From Acanthochromis polyacanthus (taxonomy: Eukaryota; Chordata; Actinopteri; Pomacentridae), in NCBI RefSeq assembly GCF_021347895.1, contig NC_067119.1, forward strand, positions 6,150,534-6,214,533: 64,000 bases of DNA, in the 5' to 3' direction. The translations under genes were made by a program, and so were the position numbers. Below the pieces are notes generated by a model, which saw only the letters and a program-made list of their open reading frames with translations, made no database searches and was not told the DNA's origin. The number at the start of each line of letters is the position of its first letter. Within the stretch, counting starts at the first letter, position 1. Below are positions 48,501-60,570 of the stretch, piece by piece.

Positions 48501-51500
48501 AAATTTATACTGATGACAACGCTGCTACTTGTTGGGGACATGCTTAAGTCCCCAACTACAGATTTAACTAATCAGCGCCGTCTTCCTCGAGTTAAGCCCT
48601 CAAGTGGGTTTAAATGGCTTCTTGCCTTTAATAAAATATGGCTGACATTTCACCATTTATCAGAGTCACAAAATTGTGAAAACAGAAAAGATTGTTGGAT
48701 TTTTGACTTTCTGAAAGATAGTGTTCTGTAACGTACTGTTTCGTCAGGAAAATTACCTAAATCAAAGCTTAAAATCAGAAATTATTCTGTCAAAAATCAC
48801 TTTATTCTACATGTTTTGCATATTGCGAACATATTTTTAGCCAGCAGTTTGGCCAAAAAGTCCCAGAATTTTTGCCATGGGACTGTTGGTCGCAACATAA
48901 TCAGTCATGGTTTCTCAGATGGTGTATTTTTGGCTACATATACACTACCATTCAAAAGTTTGGGGTCACCCAAAAAATTTCATGTTTTCCATGAAAATTC
49001 ACACTTTTATTCATGTGCTAACATAACTGCACAAGGGTTTTCTAATCATCAATGAGTCTTTCAACAGCATTAGCTAACACAATGTAGCATTAGAACACAG
49101 GAGTGATGGTTGCTGGAAATGTTCCTCTGTACCCCTATGGAGATATTCCATTAAAAACTTGCAGCTAGAATAGTCATTTTACCACATTAACAATGTCTAG
49201 ACTGGATTTATGATTAATTAAATGGTATCGTCATTGGAAAAAAAAACTTCTTTTCTTTCAACAATAGGCATCCCAAGCTTTTGAACGGTAGTGTAAATAC
49301 TCGATAACTTTCCTTCTTACTCATCATTATTCCACTCCTCTCGCCTGCTGAGCATCTTTTGAGTGACGTTTTAATTAGGAGGACGTGTCACAACAAATAA
49401 ACTCACTGAACTTCCACAGAAACGATCATTACATGTAAACAATCTACCTGCAGACGGCTGCAGAACTTTCCCCCGCACGTAGCTGTTTGTAGCCCAAATG
49501 TCTTTCTACGTGTAAACACCACTGTTCACCGGCTGCTTTCACACAGTTTGAAATGATTTATTCAGACTGTTGAGGGCCACCGAGGGCGTCTTTCGTTCAA
49601 TTCGCTGTGGCAGGTGAGAACAATGTAATCCAGCAGGGTCGGGTGGCACAAGCTGTTGCACACCGACACCTAAAATGTCTCGGGGCCTCTGGAGGAGGAG
49701 GTCGTCTGTGTGCTTCATTAAGACTGAGAGCCGAGGCCCAAAAACCAACCAAGCAAGAAATAAACCGCTAAACGTTCTTGGCTGTGAAGAGATGGACGTA
49801 AACCGGCCGTTTCTGGAGCACAAAACGAGCACATTTCATCTGTTTACCAGCAAGCAGCGATTTGGGGTTTTTTTCCAGTCAGAAGATGTTTAAATGAAAA
49901 GCTGAAAACTGCACCTGAATTTCCGTGACTGTATTTGAAAGCCTCATTACGTCCTGATTCATACACAGTGTGTGATCCGTCTGTTGAACTGCAAACCACC
50001 AAATCTGTGCCTCCAAACTGGAACTAAATGCTTTTTGCAGCTGTTTTGCTTCGAGCGTTTCTACCTAAAATGTTTGGAATGAATATTATTCTCTGAATGC
50101 AGCAGAGGCCACCTAAAGGAGGTCGTCAACACTGGGTTTGGTTTAATTTGCATGCAGTCAAACACCAAACTTTATGTACACATCATGCTAACAACATTAG
50201 CTGCAGCGTTGCACTCTTAAAACACGGATGTATGGAAGAACTACCAACAATTATTCAATAAATCAATCAGTTGTTGACTATTAAATTCATCACCAACTAT
50301 TCTGATGATTGAATATACAGTTTGAGGTATTTTTCAAACCAACAAAATCTATTCTTTTCTGATTGCAGCTTCGTAAATGTCTCTTTCCTCCTCCATGAGA
50401 ATTTACTGAATATTTTTGGGTTGCTGACAAAAATATTTGTGGTCTTAGGTTTTGGTAAATCAGCATCATTCATCAACAGCTAATTGATTAATTGAGAAAT
50501 GATATTAACTGTTAGTAAGCTAATATTTGAAAGATGGATTGGGTTTTCCCAAATGGAAATATTATTATCACTACAAAATAACAATTTTATTACAACATAT
50601 AGAGAGAATTTTTTCTTTTCTTTTCTTTTCTTTTTACAATTAATGGTAATATTGCCATCATTCCAACAGTGGATTAATGACAATATTATCATAAGAATAA
50701 GCATTTTTTATTGTCATTTAAAAAAATTACTGATGATTAAAACAAATGTAAAAAACTGGTTAGACGTCACAGGGAACAGCCAATCATTGCTGACAAATAA
50801 AGTAGAAAAGCTAGACGAGGAACAAAATGAGAAAAATGACACAAACAATACGAAACAAAAGGAAAAAAATTAGACCAAAAGTTCCAAATGGACAAAAAAA
50901 ATGGTCAAATGACAAAAACAAGACAAAAACTTACACAAATGGCACAAATAAAAAGAATGACAAAAGCGAGAAAGGAAACGACAAAAAAAACTAGACAACA
51001 TGAGCGAGACAAAAAAAACCAACACAAAAACAACGGTAAAACCCCACAAAATGACATAAATAAGATAAAAATCACACATGAGACAAAAAAGAAACGCAAA
51101 ACAATAAAAACATGAGAGAAATGGGAAAAGTCAGACAAAAAAAACTACAAAAACAAGATGAAACATTGCAAAAATGAGACCCAAAATTACAAAACAACAA
51201 TGAGCAATCTACTATTTGACTTTATAATCAAAACAACTTGTCATGGTCTGGAAATTATTTAAAATTTATAGTTTTATAAATTTGTAATTTGCAGTTAATG
51301 CCTTCTCTGTAATTTTTTACATTTTATAAAGTCGTCTCGGAGACCGGATAGGAGCCTCTGGAGGACCAGTTTTGGCCCGCGGGCCGCATGTTTGACACCC
51401 CTGTTCTAGTTATTTGGGATAAAGAGTAACCAATCAATATAATAATTAGATAATATCTGATTATTCTATTTATTATACGTGTTCTATTTGTTGTTATGTC

Positions 51501-51999
51501 ATTGCAGTCGTCGTCATTTTTACCGTTATTATTACTGTTGTTGTTGAGTATTGTGAACAATACTCTCTTTTTGGGAGTAAAAACAACACGTCCACATCTA
51601 TGGACGCCAGATCTTAGGAGGTTAATTACCAATACTCGGTATCAGCCCTGGAAAAACTAAATCCTTGCTAATAAAGGTGTCTGTGCAGCATTCTGGTCTA
51701 AATTCTGACATTAATTTGCAGCGACAGCAAACAGAAAGACGACGTCAGCGGATGAAACAAGCGTTTCAGTCGAAAGAGGAAGTCAAACACTGTGAACACG
51801 TGGTTTTAACTCTGTCCTGTGATTAAGCCATTTATGAGTCCACGTGACCTTTATTTATGAGATCACATGTAAATCACACTGTGTCCAATCTGAGCAAACA
51901 AAAGCAATAAAGTTCTCCAGAGCAGGTGAGGTGAGTTTGCAGGTGTGATACTTACACTGAGTTAAACAGGTACGCTCTTCCTTGACTGCCTTGAAAGGA
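45445..51999 (-). CDS. ypel1: YPEL1 (Yippee-like 1), three of four coding exons; first coding exon outside the window
   Basis: YPEL proteins are ~119-residue zinc-binding proteins with a Yippee fold, reported in nucleus, centrosome and mitotic apparatus. Read on the - strand, exons 51999-51956, 48179-48071 and 45534-45445 join in frame to give [29 protein letters not shown]...[12 protein letters not shown] and [18 protein letters not shown]...DNGWE, then stop: about 80 of the usual 119 residues. The CENC pair is the second zinc-ligand pair; the first (CxxC) is in the missing exon. KFIIE and the final Glu favour YPEL1 over YPEL2/3, which end NGWD. Position beside PPIL2 in convergent orientation matches human 22q11. 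Confidence 0.96.
45535..48070 (-). other. ypel1: YPEL1 intron
   Basis: Holds a dispersed repeat at about 45930-46150 (gcaccatgatagagactgcc, then tgggcaccatgtcaaaaagg) related to 61990-62240, and a MITE at 46595-46885. Otherwise nothing recognised. Confidence 0.6.
46595..46885. mobile_element. Tc1/mariner-type MITE, copy 2, internally deleted
   Basis: Begins cactatcattcaaaggtttg after TA and ends near cttttaaacgaaaggata. About 70 bp near the left end that copies 1 and 3 have (the catgttttcc...tgcacaagg segment) is missing. Confidence 0.75.
48071..48179 (-). CDS. ypel1: YPEL1 middle coding exon with CENC zinc-ligand pair
   Basis: 109 bases: one base completes a Val codon, then 36 codons from [16 protein letters not shown] to KTTLGWKY. 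Acceptor gtttctag|g, donor tat|gtgagt. The Cys of CENC and the Gly-Cys-Gly are invariant in Yippee domains. Confidence 0.97.
48943..49293. mobile_element. Tc1/mariner-type MITE, copy 3, best preserved
   Basis: TA at 48941-48942 and 49294-49295 flank cactaccattcaaaagtttg and cttttgaacggtagtg, a good inverted repeat. The body matches copies 1 and 2. No transposase. Confidence 0.85.
50815..51403. mobile_element. hAT-type non-autonomous element with internal (gacaaaaat)n, complete right end
   Basis: 50815-51190 is the degenerate gacaaaaatgagacaaaa repeat. It is followed by a unique segment (aatttatagttttataaatt) and gaggaccagttttggcccgc, gggccgcatgtttgacaccc ctg, a hAT-like terminus (CAGGGGTGTCAAA read from the right). 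No matching left terminus is obvious. Confidence 0.7.
51956..51999 (-). CDS. ypel1: YPEL1 small coding exon [14 protein letters not shown]
   Basis: 44 bases, acceptor ctgttttcag|tcc, donor agt|gtaagt. It gives [14 protein letters not shown] plus two bases of a Val codon completed by the next exon. The preceding exon should end in LISK and was not found between 52000 and 64000. Confidence 0.95.
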
Positions 52000-53050
52000 C
52001 TGAAAACAGAGAAGAGAGAAAGAGAGAAATAATGTAAGTTGACATTAAAGAGTTTCACCCTGCTGCAGGAATGTCAGCAACTGATGCCCCCGGGTGATTC
52101 TCTACCACTAACTGCTGCACATACTTGTTCCTCCGCCTTGTCAAGGTTCCCACACACACATTTGGCTGCAGGTAAGAAATAAAAAGCTGAAGCCTGAGCA
52201 GATAAACATCACAGAACAAGTCTTTCATCATTGCTTCTGCTTTAGCGACAAGACAGATGTTTCCAGAGTACTGAACCCGACGTCAGACACCAAAACACAA
52301 CCTTCTAATTCATGACCGATGTTTAACTTCTGTGTTTAGTGGAAAATCGTGTAAAATGCTGTTAGAAGCAGTCAGAATTCAAGTGGAAAAATTACGGGCT
52401 GTGAAGAAACGGATGAAAGTGCACTTTGAATGAAGTCACTCGCCAAAAATCCATTAGATTACATAAAATCTGAACGAAAACGTAATAAAAGTCACATTTT
52501 TCCATGAGTTCTCCCGACTGCAACCTCAAGATTTTAAGCACCGTTGTTGACACGCAGCACTACGGAATTAAACATCTGATAGAGAACTTTGAAGTCTGAA
52601 CGACGACGAGAACCTTTCAGAGTCAACGAAAGCTCAGCCAAAGGCACAGTTTAATGGGAATGAGCTTAACTGTACACACACTGATAATCACAGCTCATTT
52701 AATGACTCAAAACAATCACCCCCAAATGAAAAGATGCCGAAAACCGGTTGGATCAAGTTTCCTTTTAAACAAACACCGTCATATTTACATATTTAATGTT
52801 CAGCATGTGTGGCTTTAAGGCACAACAAACATGTTTAAAACTTTATGGGATTTATGAGTTAACACAGGTTGCAGACAAGTTTATTTGGGAGTTTCCAGAG
52901 ATGTTGAGTGGCAACTGGCTGTCCCTGATTTGCATGAAGTAGCCAAGAACTCGAATTTATGCAAATAAAGAGCGAGCAATGCAGCAGAACCTGAATGTAT
53001 TGTACAGCTGCAGGAAAAGAGACTAAAGCAACACTGAAAGATGTTAAATT
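52000..53050. other. ypel1: YPEL1 5' intron, nothing recognised
   Basis: Unique-looking sequence upstream of the 51956-51999 exon. No missing YPEL1 exon found. Confidence 0.5.
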
Positions 53051-53054
53051 ACCA

Positions 53055-53640
53055 TGAAAGGAGGCAAAGATGACACGAAAAGACATCAAAGGAACATGAA
53101 AAGATGCAAAACCACCACTAAAAGACGCAAAGCTACAACAAAAACAGTCAAAATTAGCACAAAGGATGCAAAATCACCATAAGGTGCTAAATGACCACAA
53201 GAGATGCAAAATCAATACAAAATAATGCAAAATCACCTCAAAGGGATGCAAAATCACAACAACAAGACGGCAAGTCACCAAAAATGACATAAAATCAACA
53301 TGAAAAGATGCAAAATGCCACTAAAAAGATGCAAAACCACCACTGAAAGATACAAAGCTACGACAAAAAGAGTCGAAATTAAGGTGCAAAATCACCATAA
53401 CAAGATGCTAAATGACCACAAGAGATGCAAAATCCCCACAAAAAAGATACAAAATCAATACAAAATAACGCAAAATCACCTAAAAGGGAAGCAAAATCAC
53501 AACAATAAGATGGCAAAGCACCAAAATTGACATAAAATCAACATGAAAAGATGCCATTAAAAGACGCAAACCACAAGTAAAAGAGTCAAAATCAGCACAA
53601 ACAAGGAAAATCACAACTAAAAGATGCAAAATCAAGTGCT
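53055..53640. repeat. Degenerate minisatellite, block 1
   Basis: Repeats of the phrase aaaagatgcaaaatcaccac, about 17-25 bp per unit with heavy drift. Related blocks at 54430-55620 and 56755-57550. Confidence 0.75.
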
Positions 53641-53869
53641 CATGAAGTAAAGAAGCAAACGCAATGAATCTAAACGTTAAAAAACTGCAACTGAGGAATC
53701 AGATGTTGAAATAAGACAAAGAGTTTACTACTGTAAACAGGACAACATACGAAGCTCAGATGTATTAAAGCTACAGTTAATTATGCAACAGTGATGAATA
53801 CAGTCTGGGTAAACATCCTGCGGCTGCTCGTCACGTTGTCGTATAATAATGTAAACAGAGCAGTGAAGC

Positions 53870-54270
53870 CGTCACAGCGGGTGACGACAGAGCAGGCCGG
53901 CCCCAATCGGCTTTGCTTTTTCCATTGCAAATGAGCGCGGCAGATATGCTGGTGGCTGCGGTTGAGGCCGCTGAGCTAATACCGGCTAATAGGAGCACCA
54001 GCTGCTGACACAGCCGCCGCCACCGGGCTCAGGGGACGAGTCCTGACCGCCTGCATCGGCCCAACGCCTGGCCCGATTCCTCTCTCTGCTCTGTAGGTGT
54101 CGACGTCTGACTGCGACGTCCTCCGGTTCGCTGTTTGAAGTGAAATCCACACACACATGCGAGGCCAAGTGACCTTTAGCTGTGAGGGGGAACTGGGTCG
54201 GAGCCTGTGGAGGCAACAACAAGTTCTCCTGACAGGCCGGGGAGGGTTTCTGGAATCAGACAGCAGCATA
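53870..54270. other. GC-rich island in the YPEL1 5' intron, possible regulatory DNA
   Basis: The only strongly GC-rich stretch between two minisatellite blocks. It contains ttccattgcaaatgagcg, which includes an octamer-like attgcaaat, and ctaataccggctaatagg with two TAAT cores. Frames on the - strand here have no recognisable motif. Regulatory function is a guess. Confidence 0.25.
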
Positions 54271-54429
54271 ACCAGCGGCAACAGACAGCGACGGTTCTCA
54301 TTATGTTTCTACAAATATCAAAGAAACAGCCACACTTCTCCAGTATTCATAAAAAACAAAACATTTAAGGCAAGAAATAAGCTATGCAGGTGCTAATTAT
54401 GTGTTCGTTTTAGATTAATATCGATTCGT

Positions 54430-55620
54430 TCAGCAGGCAACACAATCAAAAGAGGAATGACAACAAAATGAGGCAAAAATCACCACCTAAGATGCATAAC
54501 CACAAGAGAAAAAGATTCCAAAAACCGAGAAAACATGCAAAATTACCACAAAAAGACGTGAAATCTCCCCAAAAGGATGCAAGGTCAAAATGTAAACATG
54601 CAAATTCAACACAAAGCAGCAAAATTACGACAGATCACCATCAAAATCACCACCAAAGATGTAAAATCCCCCATGAAAAGGTGCAAAAACACCACAAAAT
54701 CACAACAAAAACATGCAATTTGAACACAATAAAGGGCGAAATCACAACAGAGAAGATGCAACATCACCACAAAAAAGACAGAAAATCACCAACAAAGATG
54801 AAAAGTTACTAGTGAGAGATGTAAAATCTCTGTGATAAGTGCAAAATCACTGCAAAGTGATGCAAGTGACAACGAAACATGGAAATTCAACACAAAAGGG
54901 GTGAAATCACAATAAAAAGAGGCAAAATTACTAAGAAAAGACGCAAAATCACCACCAACGACGTAAAAACACTACTAAGAGATGCAGATTGGCATGAAAT
55001 TATGCAAAATCAACACAAAAGAGGTAAAATCCTTACAAAATCGCTAAAATCACCAACAAAATTTCAAAATGAACACCAAAAGATGCATAATCACAACAAA
55101 AAAGACTCCAAACACCTAGAAAACATGCAAAATTAACACTAAAAGATGTGAAACCTCCCCAAAAGGACACAAAGTCACAATGAAAACATGCAAAATCACA
55201 CAAAAAGAACCAAAATCACCACCAAATATGCAAAATCACCCCAAAAGAATGCAAAGTCACGCCGAAAAGTCGCAAAATCCCCATAAGGACTTAATATCAC
55301 CCATGAAAATATGCAAAATCACCCTTAAGAGATGCAAAGTTACTATAAAAAGGTGCAATTTCACCACAAGAGCCAAAATCACTATTAGAAGATGTAAAAA
55401 TCCCCATGATGAGTTGCAAAGTTACCATGAAAACACGTAGAGTCAACACAAAAAGGGGTGAACCAACGACCACAAATGGACAAAATTACGACAGAAAGAT
55501 GCAAATTTACCACCAAAGACATGAAATCACTATTAAAGATGTAAATCCCCATAAAAATACGCAGATTCACCACAAGAGTCACAATCACCATGAAAAGAGT
55601 CTATATCACTATGAAAATGG
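54430..55620. repeat. Degenerate minisatellite, block 2
   Basis: About 1.2 kb of atgcaaaatcaccacaaaag-type units, the longest of the three blocks. Open frames such as 54468-54812 are Lys/Thr-rich translations of the repeat. Confidence 0.75.
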
Positions 55621-56754
55621 GTCTAAGGACTGGGGTTTGAATCATACAGCAGCATCTCAGATAGTTTGCTCCAAAACACTCTAAGAAAGTTCTGCAAAGT
55701 TCTACTAATGTCGTCAGCTGGAAGTTTTCTTTCACTTCCACCAACGTTGCCCTTAAATGTAGAGTAGCTAAAGGTTTTCTATAAATGTTTGGTGGTAACG
55801 GATCCTGATGCTAAGGCACCATTAGCAGCTGATTCTCTGTAGATCTCTTGGCTACAACATTAGCAGCAATAAACACAGAATTACTGTGAAATAAAAATAA
55901 ACTTGGAGCGTGTTTTGTGAATGCAGACAGCAGCTTCACAGCTACAAACCCTCCAGACTCAGCAATCCTATTAGACGGCCAGACTGGATCCTGCAGGGAT
56001 TGTTCTCCGCAAAAAAAAGAAAAAGAAAAAGAAAGAATCCGAAGCTGGCTGGATGAGCTCCCACAGGTTTTTCTTTTTCCTTTTTTTTGGCACTACTTAA
56101 TAAAACATGAGCGTGTTGTTACCGAGCTCATTTCTTTAAGCTGCTGCAATTGCACTTGTTTTAAAGAAAAACGCTTGTTCCCAAGAAATGAATTTCTACA
56201 AAGAAGCAAATCTGAAAATCCCTGAATCTCTGACCACGCGGGACTGAAGGGGAACAATAGCTGAGAAATCCGCTCCTTCAGCCAAACACAGAATCCACCC
56301 TGAGAGGCCAAAACAGCTGCAGACGACGGCGATATTCTCCAATATCACCCCCAAAATGTGTCTCACAATAAATCAAGTCGTAAAAAAGATTAACTCGAAG
56401 CTATTAACGAACCTGCTGAGGTCGACTTTTACCATCTGTTCCAACAGATGCCGACTGCTGGTAGGTTCAGCTTCAACTTAAACCTTCCTGTTAAACCAAA
56501 CGGCTCCATTTAAATGCAGGTTGAAGGCAGTATCTGAAGGATTAATCATATATATATGTTGGCCCACATTTAGGTAATTAACCCTCTGGACCTGAACTCA
56601 CGTCTGCAGGTTTAAAAGTTCTTCTGTCTTTAAGAGAAATACCAAAATGACACCATTAATCAAAGCCAGAAACTGTTAAAATGGGAAGAACCATATTTGT
56701 GTCTTTATTTAGATTAACAACGATTCGTTAGGGAGGAAACACAATGCTACTCGA
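55621..56754. other. YPEL1 5' intron, nothing recognised
   Basis: A/G-rich run near 56010-56035 (aaaaagaaaaagaaaaagaa). No gene or named element. Confidence 0.45.
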
Positions 56755-57550
56755 ATGTATGGGCACAGCTGCACGAAAAGACGCAAAAGATGTGAACTCA
56801 CAATAAAATGAGGCAAAATTAACACAAAAGATGCGTAACAACAAGAGAAAGACTCAATACACTCAAAGCATGCAAAAGTACCGCAAAAATATGTGATATC
56901 TCCACAAAAAGACAAAATCACAATAAAAACATGCAAATTTCAACACAAAAAGGGGCAAAACCACAACAAAAAGAGGCCAATCACCACACAAACAGGTAAA
57001 ATCCTTACAAAAAAGAGCCAAAAATCACCACCAAAGATGCAAAATGACTATTAAGAAATGAAAAATCCTAATGAAAGACGCAAAATCACCACAAAAGAGG
57101 TAAAACTTTACCAAAAACAACCAAAAATCGCCACCAAAGATGTCAGGTTAACACCAAAAAGACGCCAACATTACTGCAAAAGACATAAAATCACCAGCAA
57201 AAATGCAAAAATCACTATTAAGAGACATAAAATCCCAATGAAAGATGAAAAATCACCACAAAAGATTCAAGTTAACACCAAAAGATGCAGAACCACAAGA
57301 AAAAGACTCAAAACAACTGGAAACATGCAAAACTACCACAAAAAGACGTGAAATCTCCCTAAAATGACACAAAGTCACAACAAAAAGATGCAAAGTTACC
57401 ACTAAAGACATAGAATAACTAAACAAATGAAAATACGCAATTTCACCACAAAGTCCACCACTAGATCACCATGAAAACACTCAAAATTACCATGAAAACA
57501 GCCTATATTGCAACTAAAAGATATAAAATTCCCATGAAAAGATGTAGAAA
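56755..57550. repeat. Degenerate minisatellite, block 3
   Basis: Same aagatgcaaaatcaccac-type unit as blocks 1 and 2. Frames read as KITTK-rich repeats and are not genes. Confidence 0.75.
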
Positions 57551-58930
57551 CTGTTAAAGCAGCAAGAATCATCTGATATCTAACTTTCCTCCAGGCCTTG
57601 AACTACTCATCCATCCAGAAAACTTAACCCAATCTTTGCTACATGTTGACTTTTCATCAAAATCCATTTATTCTACACGTGTTTAACAATTCGCCAAAAA
57701 TAAACTGCATGCAGCAACCAGATTCTGTAAAAAGCAAAAAATTTCACGCTTCTTGCTACAACTGAGAAGCTATTATTGATTTAACTGTGACCAACTGTCA
57801 TAGAAGGAAAAAAAAATCAGACTTTTTGGCTTTTAATTACAAGGTTTTTCCATTATTGCAACTTAAATAATCACTTTTGTTTTACCTTTTCATGATTTAT
57901 GGCATTATAACTTGGTCACACTGCAAAAAAAAAAAAATCTGAGTCTTTTCTACTTATAGTCATGGTTGTTCTGTTTCCATGGAGGTGCAGGACTTTATTT
58001 TGCAAAGAAAAAATAGTTCACAGAGAGTGCTTTTACATACTTCACTTGCCATTTGACTTTTCAAGGTTGGTTGTAACCTTTCAGCCCAGTTAGAAACAGT
58101 ATTTTCTGTGCTTTTTTTTTTTTTTTTTTCAATTGGCAGAAGAAGAAACACTGAATCAGGTGGTGGGATTATTTCCATGTCTGCACCACCCTCGGTCACC
58201 AGAGCTATTTTAGGGGGAAGATGGACGTGTGTACCAAAATTCATAGACATTCATTAAATATTCATTGAGATTTTTCAGTATAAAGTGGCAGCGGCGCTCG
58301 TGTGGCTGTAAAAACAGTTACATAAAAGCCTCCCGGTCCAGAAGAAGCTCGGTTTAATTATGATATTTTTAAAAAAAATTAATACAGAGAAAGAGCGAGA
58401 GCAGTCACGTTAAATTGGGTTTTCTGCCACTGTCACCTCGGCCACACGTAGACCATCAGCGCGTTGGCAAACTTCCAGTCAGAAGAGCTGCGTCGGTTAA
58501 TGGCGAGAAACGAAAAGTGTGATCAATCCATTAGAGGGTTCTTCCATCAGCCTGACGGGTGGGACGAAGCCAAGGTGCTGAATAAAATAGCCGTCCTCCT
58601 CGTCAGTATTCAGGCAGCGTCGCGCCGCTTCCAGGACCACGTTCACACTGCAGGCCTTCACGCTCGCCTCCCCAAAAACCAGCGCTGCTCTGATTTCAGG
58701 ACGGATCCGCTGCAGATCTGATCAAAACATGAGCCGACAGCCACGCTGGAAAGATGCAGCGTGATCGGGGTGACAACGACTACGTGTGTCGGGGCTGATT
58801 TTGTGGCCACGCTTCTCGTTTTCAATACGCCTTGGTCGAACATGTTGACTTACTGTGTTTTCAGGCTAACAGGGGAAGCTGAGTGTCTGCTGAATGCCTC
58901 ACAGAGACGCTTCAACCACAGGAAGTCTGA
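57551..58930. other. YPEL1 5' intron, no gene recognised
   Basis: 58430-58720 is richer in G and C and open on the + strand for 85 codons (MANFQSEELRRLMARNEK start), but with no recognisable family, splice sites or promoter. T run at 58112-58130. Confidence 0.4.
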
Positions 58931-59729
58931 CTTTCTGTCTACAACTTTTAAGGGTTTGCAGAACCAGAAACATGAGAAAAAAATATCCTATTAATGCATC
59001 AAAAAATTTGTTCATCTGCTCTAACTTGCTCAGCTAACTAGGTTAAAAGTTGAACCTTAAAATTACATAATACAGAAAATGTGTCAAATGTTTTTTAAAG
59101 TCCTAATATGTTTATCCATACGAAGAATATCTTTTTGTTTTGTACTTTTATCACTGAGAAAACCTTTGGCGCTTCCCATCTATTCTTAAAATGTTCTTTA
59201 CTTTGGACTCGTACAACTTTTTAAGCTTCCCAGAACCAGAAAGATGACGAAAATTCCCATTAATGCATCAAAAAGTGTTTATCTGCTCTGCTAACTAGCT
59301 TAAAAGTTGAATCTTAACATAACATAATACGGAAAATGTATCGAATTGGGATTTATAAAGAAGGATGATGACTGATTGATTTGAAATTTAGAAGTTACAG
59401 GCTTCCCAGAGCCAGAAACATAAGAAAAACTGCAAGGAATGCAATAAACCTGTGTGTTTGTCTCTTCAAAGGAAAGCTCAAAACATTAGCATGCCAAGCT
59501 AACTAGCTTATAGCAGCAACCAAGCATTACGTCAAATACAAAATGTAGAAACTCAGATATTAAAGTGATGAAATAATTGGAAAATATAAAAATTCAAAAC
59601 TAATGTGACCATTTGAGTTATTTGTTCTTAGCTGTAGCTTTTTAAAACTGCACTTTTACACATTTATTAAGTTAATTAATGTTTTATCCGGGTTGAAAGT
59701 GTTTTCTACATGTTTTCTACATGTTTTAA

Positions 59730-60090
59730 CCCTCCTGTTGTCCTGCGGGTCAAATTGACTCGTTTTAAAGTTTTAAAAATGTGGGGGGAAAAAAAATATT
59801 TTTTAGAGTGAAAACTTCCACATTTTCAAAATTTTTTAGGAAATTTTTGAACATTTTTTGGTGGATAAAAAGAAATTAAAAAATGTATAACATTCAGAAA
59901 AAAAATCAACAAAAATTCAGTGAATTTTGCTGTCAAATTTGGGGATTTTTTATTTAAAAAAATTAACTTTTCAGGAATTTTCTTCCTGAAGACTTTGCAA
60001 ATTTTAATAAATTTGGGGAAATTTTTTTCTGAATTGTTGGACTTTTTTCAGACAAGGCAACAACATTTTTTGGTAAGGACAACACGAGGG
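59730..60090. mobile_element. piggyBac-type MITE, copy 3, intact ends
   Basis: TTAA at 59726-59729 and 60091-60094. Ends ccctcctgttgtcctgcggg and ggacaacacgaggg are inverted repeats. Inside is tcaaattgactcgttttaaa, as in copies 1 and 2. No coding capacity. Confidence 0.8.
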
Positions 60091-60519
60091 TTAACAAGAA
60101 TGTCTGTGGTTTCTAATCCAATCCTAAAATGTCCTAAACTTTTCATTTCTACAACTTTTTAGTCATTTTTAAAATCAGAAACGCAAGAAAATTATATGAA
60201 AAATGACTTGATTGTAATAGAATATTTTATTAATTATGGAGAATAACCAAACTACTGCAATCAACGGTATTGTCAATAAAATTTTCAATATTACTTTTTC
60301 CAGTAGTTTGTGCCAAATCTTTTTCATGACATGTGCAATATCTCACTCATAATGTACAATATTTCATTTTTAGCCGCCATATTTCAATTATATGGATGAT
60401 ATTTATTAGCTCATTATCATTGCTAGTATTTGTTGTTTTTCTATTCTAGCAACATTTTAGCTGCATCAAATTAATATCTTATTGCTTTTATGTCATTTGG
60501 AGTTTTTTTCTTTTAGCAA

Positions 60520-60570
60520 TATCTCACACAAGAATTTCCTTTGGGATCAATAAAATGTTGTCTTATTAAA
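60520..60570 (+). repeat. LINE tail fragment
   Basis: aatttcctttgggatcaata aaatgttgtctta is a standard teleost LINE 3' end. Confidence 0.55.

Larger units (their letters stand above)
48180..51955 (-). other. ypel1: YPEL1 intron with two transposon copies
   Basis: Contains the MITE at 48943-49293 and the hAT-type element at 50815-51403, a (ttttc)n run at about 50610-50632, and otherwise unrecognised sequence. Open frames have no motifs. Confidence 0.6.

Noticed and set aside
50870..51138. Phe/Val/Leu-rich - strand frames
   Set aside because: Same minisatellite-derived artefact as at 21.8-22.4 kb.
54468..57351. Lys/Thr/His-rich + strand frames that could suggest a basic protein
   Set aside because: Repeat translations of the atgcaaaatcaccac minisatellite, with no flanking gene structure.
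58464..58721. 85-codon + frame MANFQSEELRRLMARN
   Set aside because: No recognisable family, lies in the inferred YPEL1 intron without convincing splice sites; kept only as a note on a GC-rich patch.
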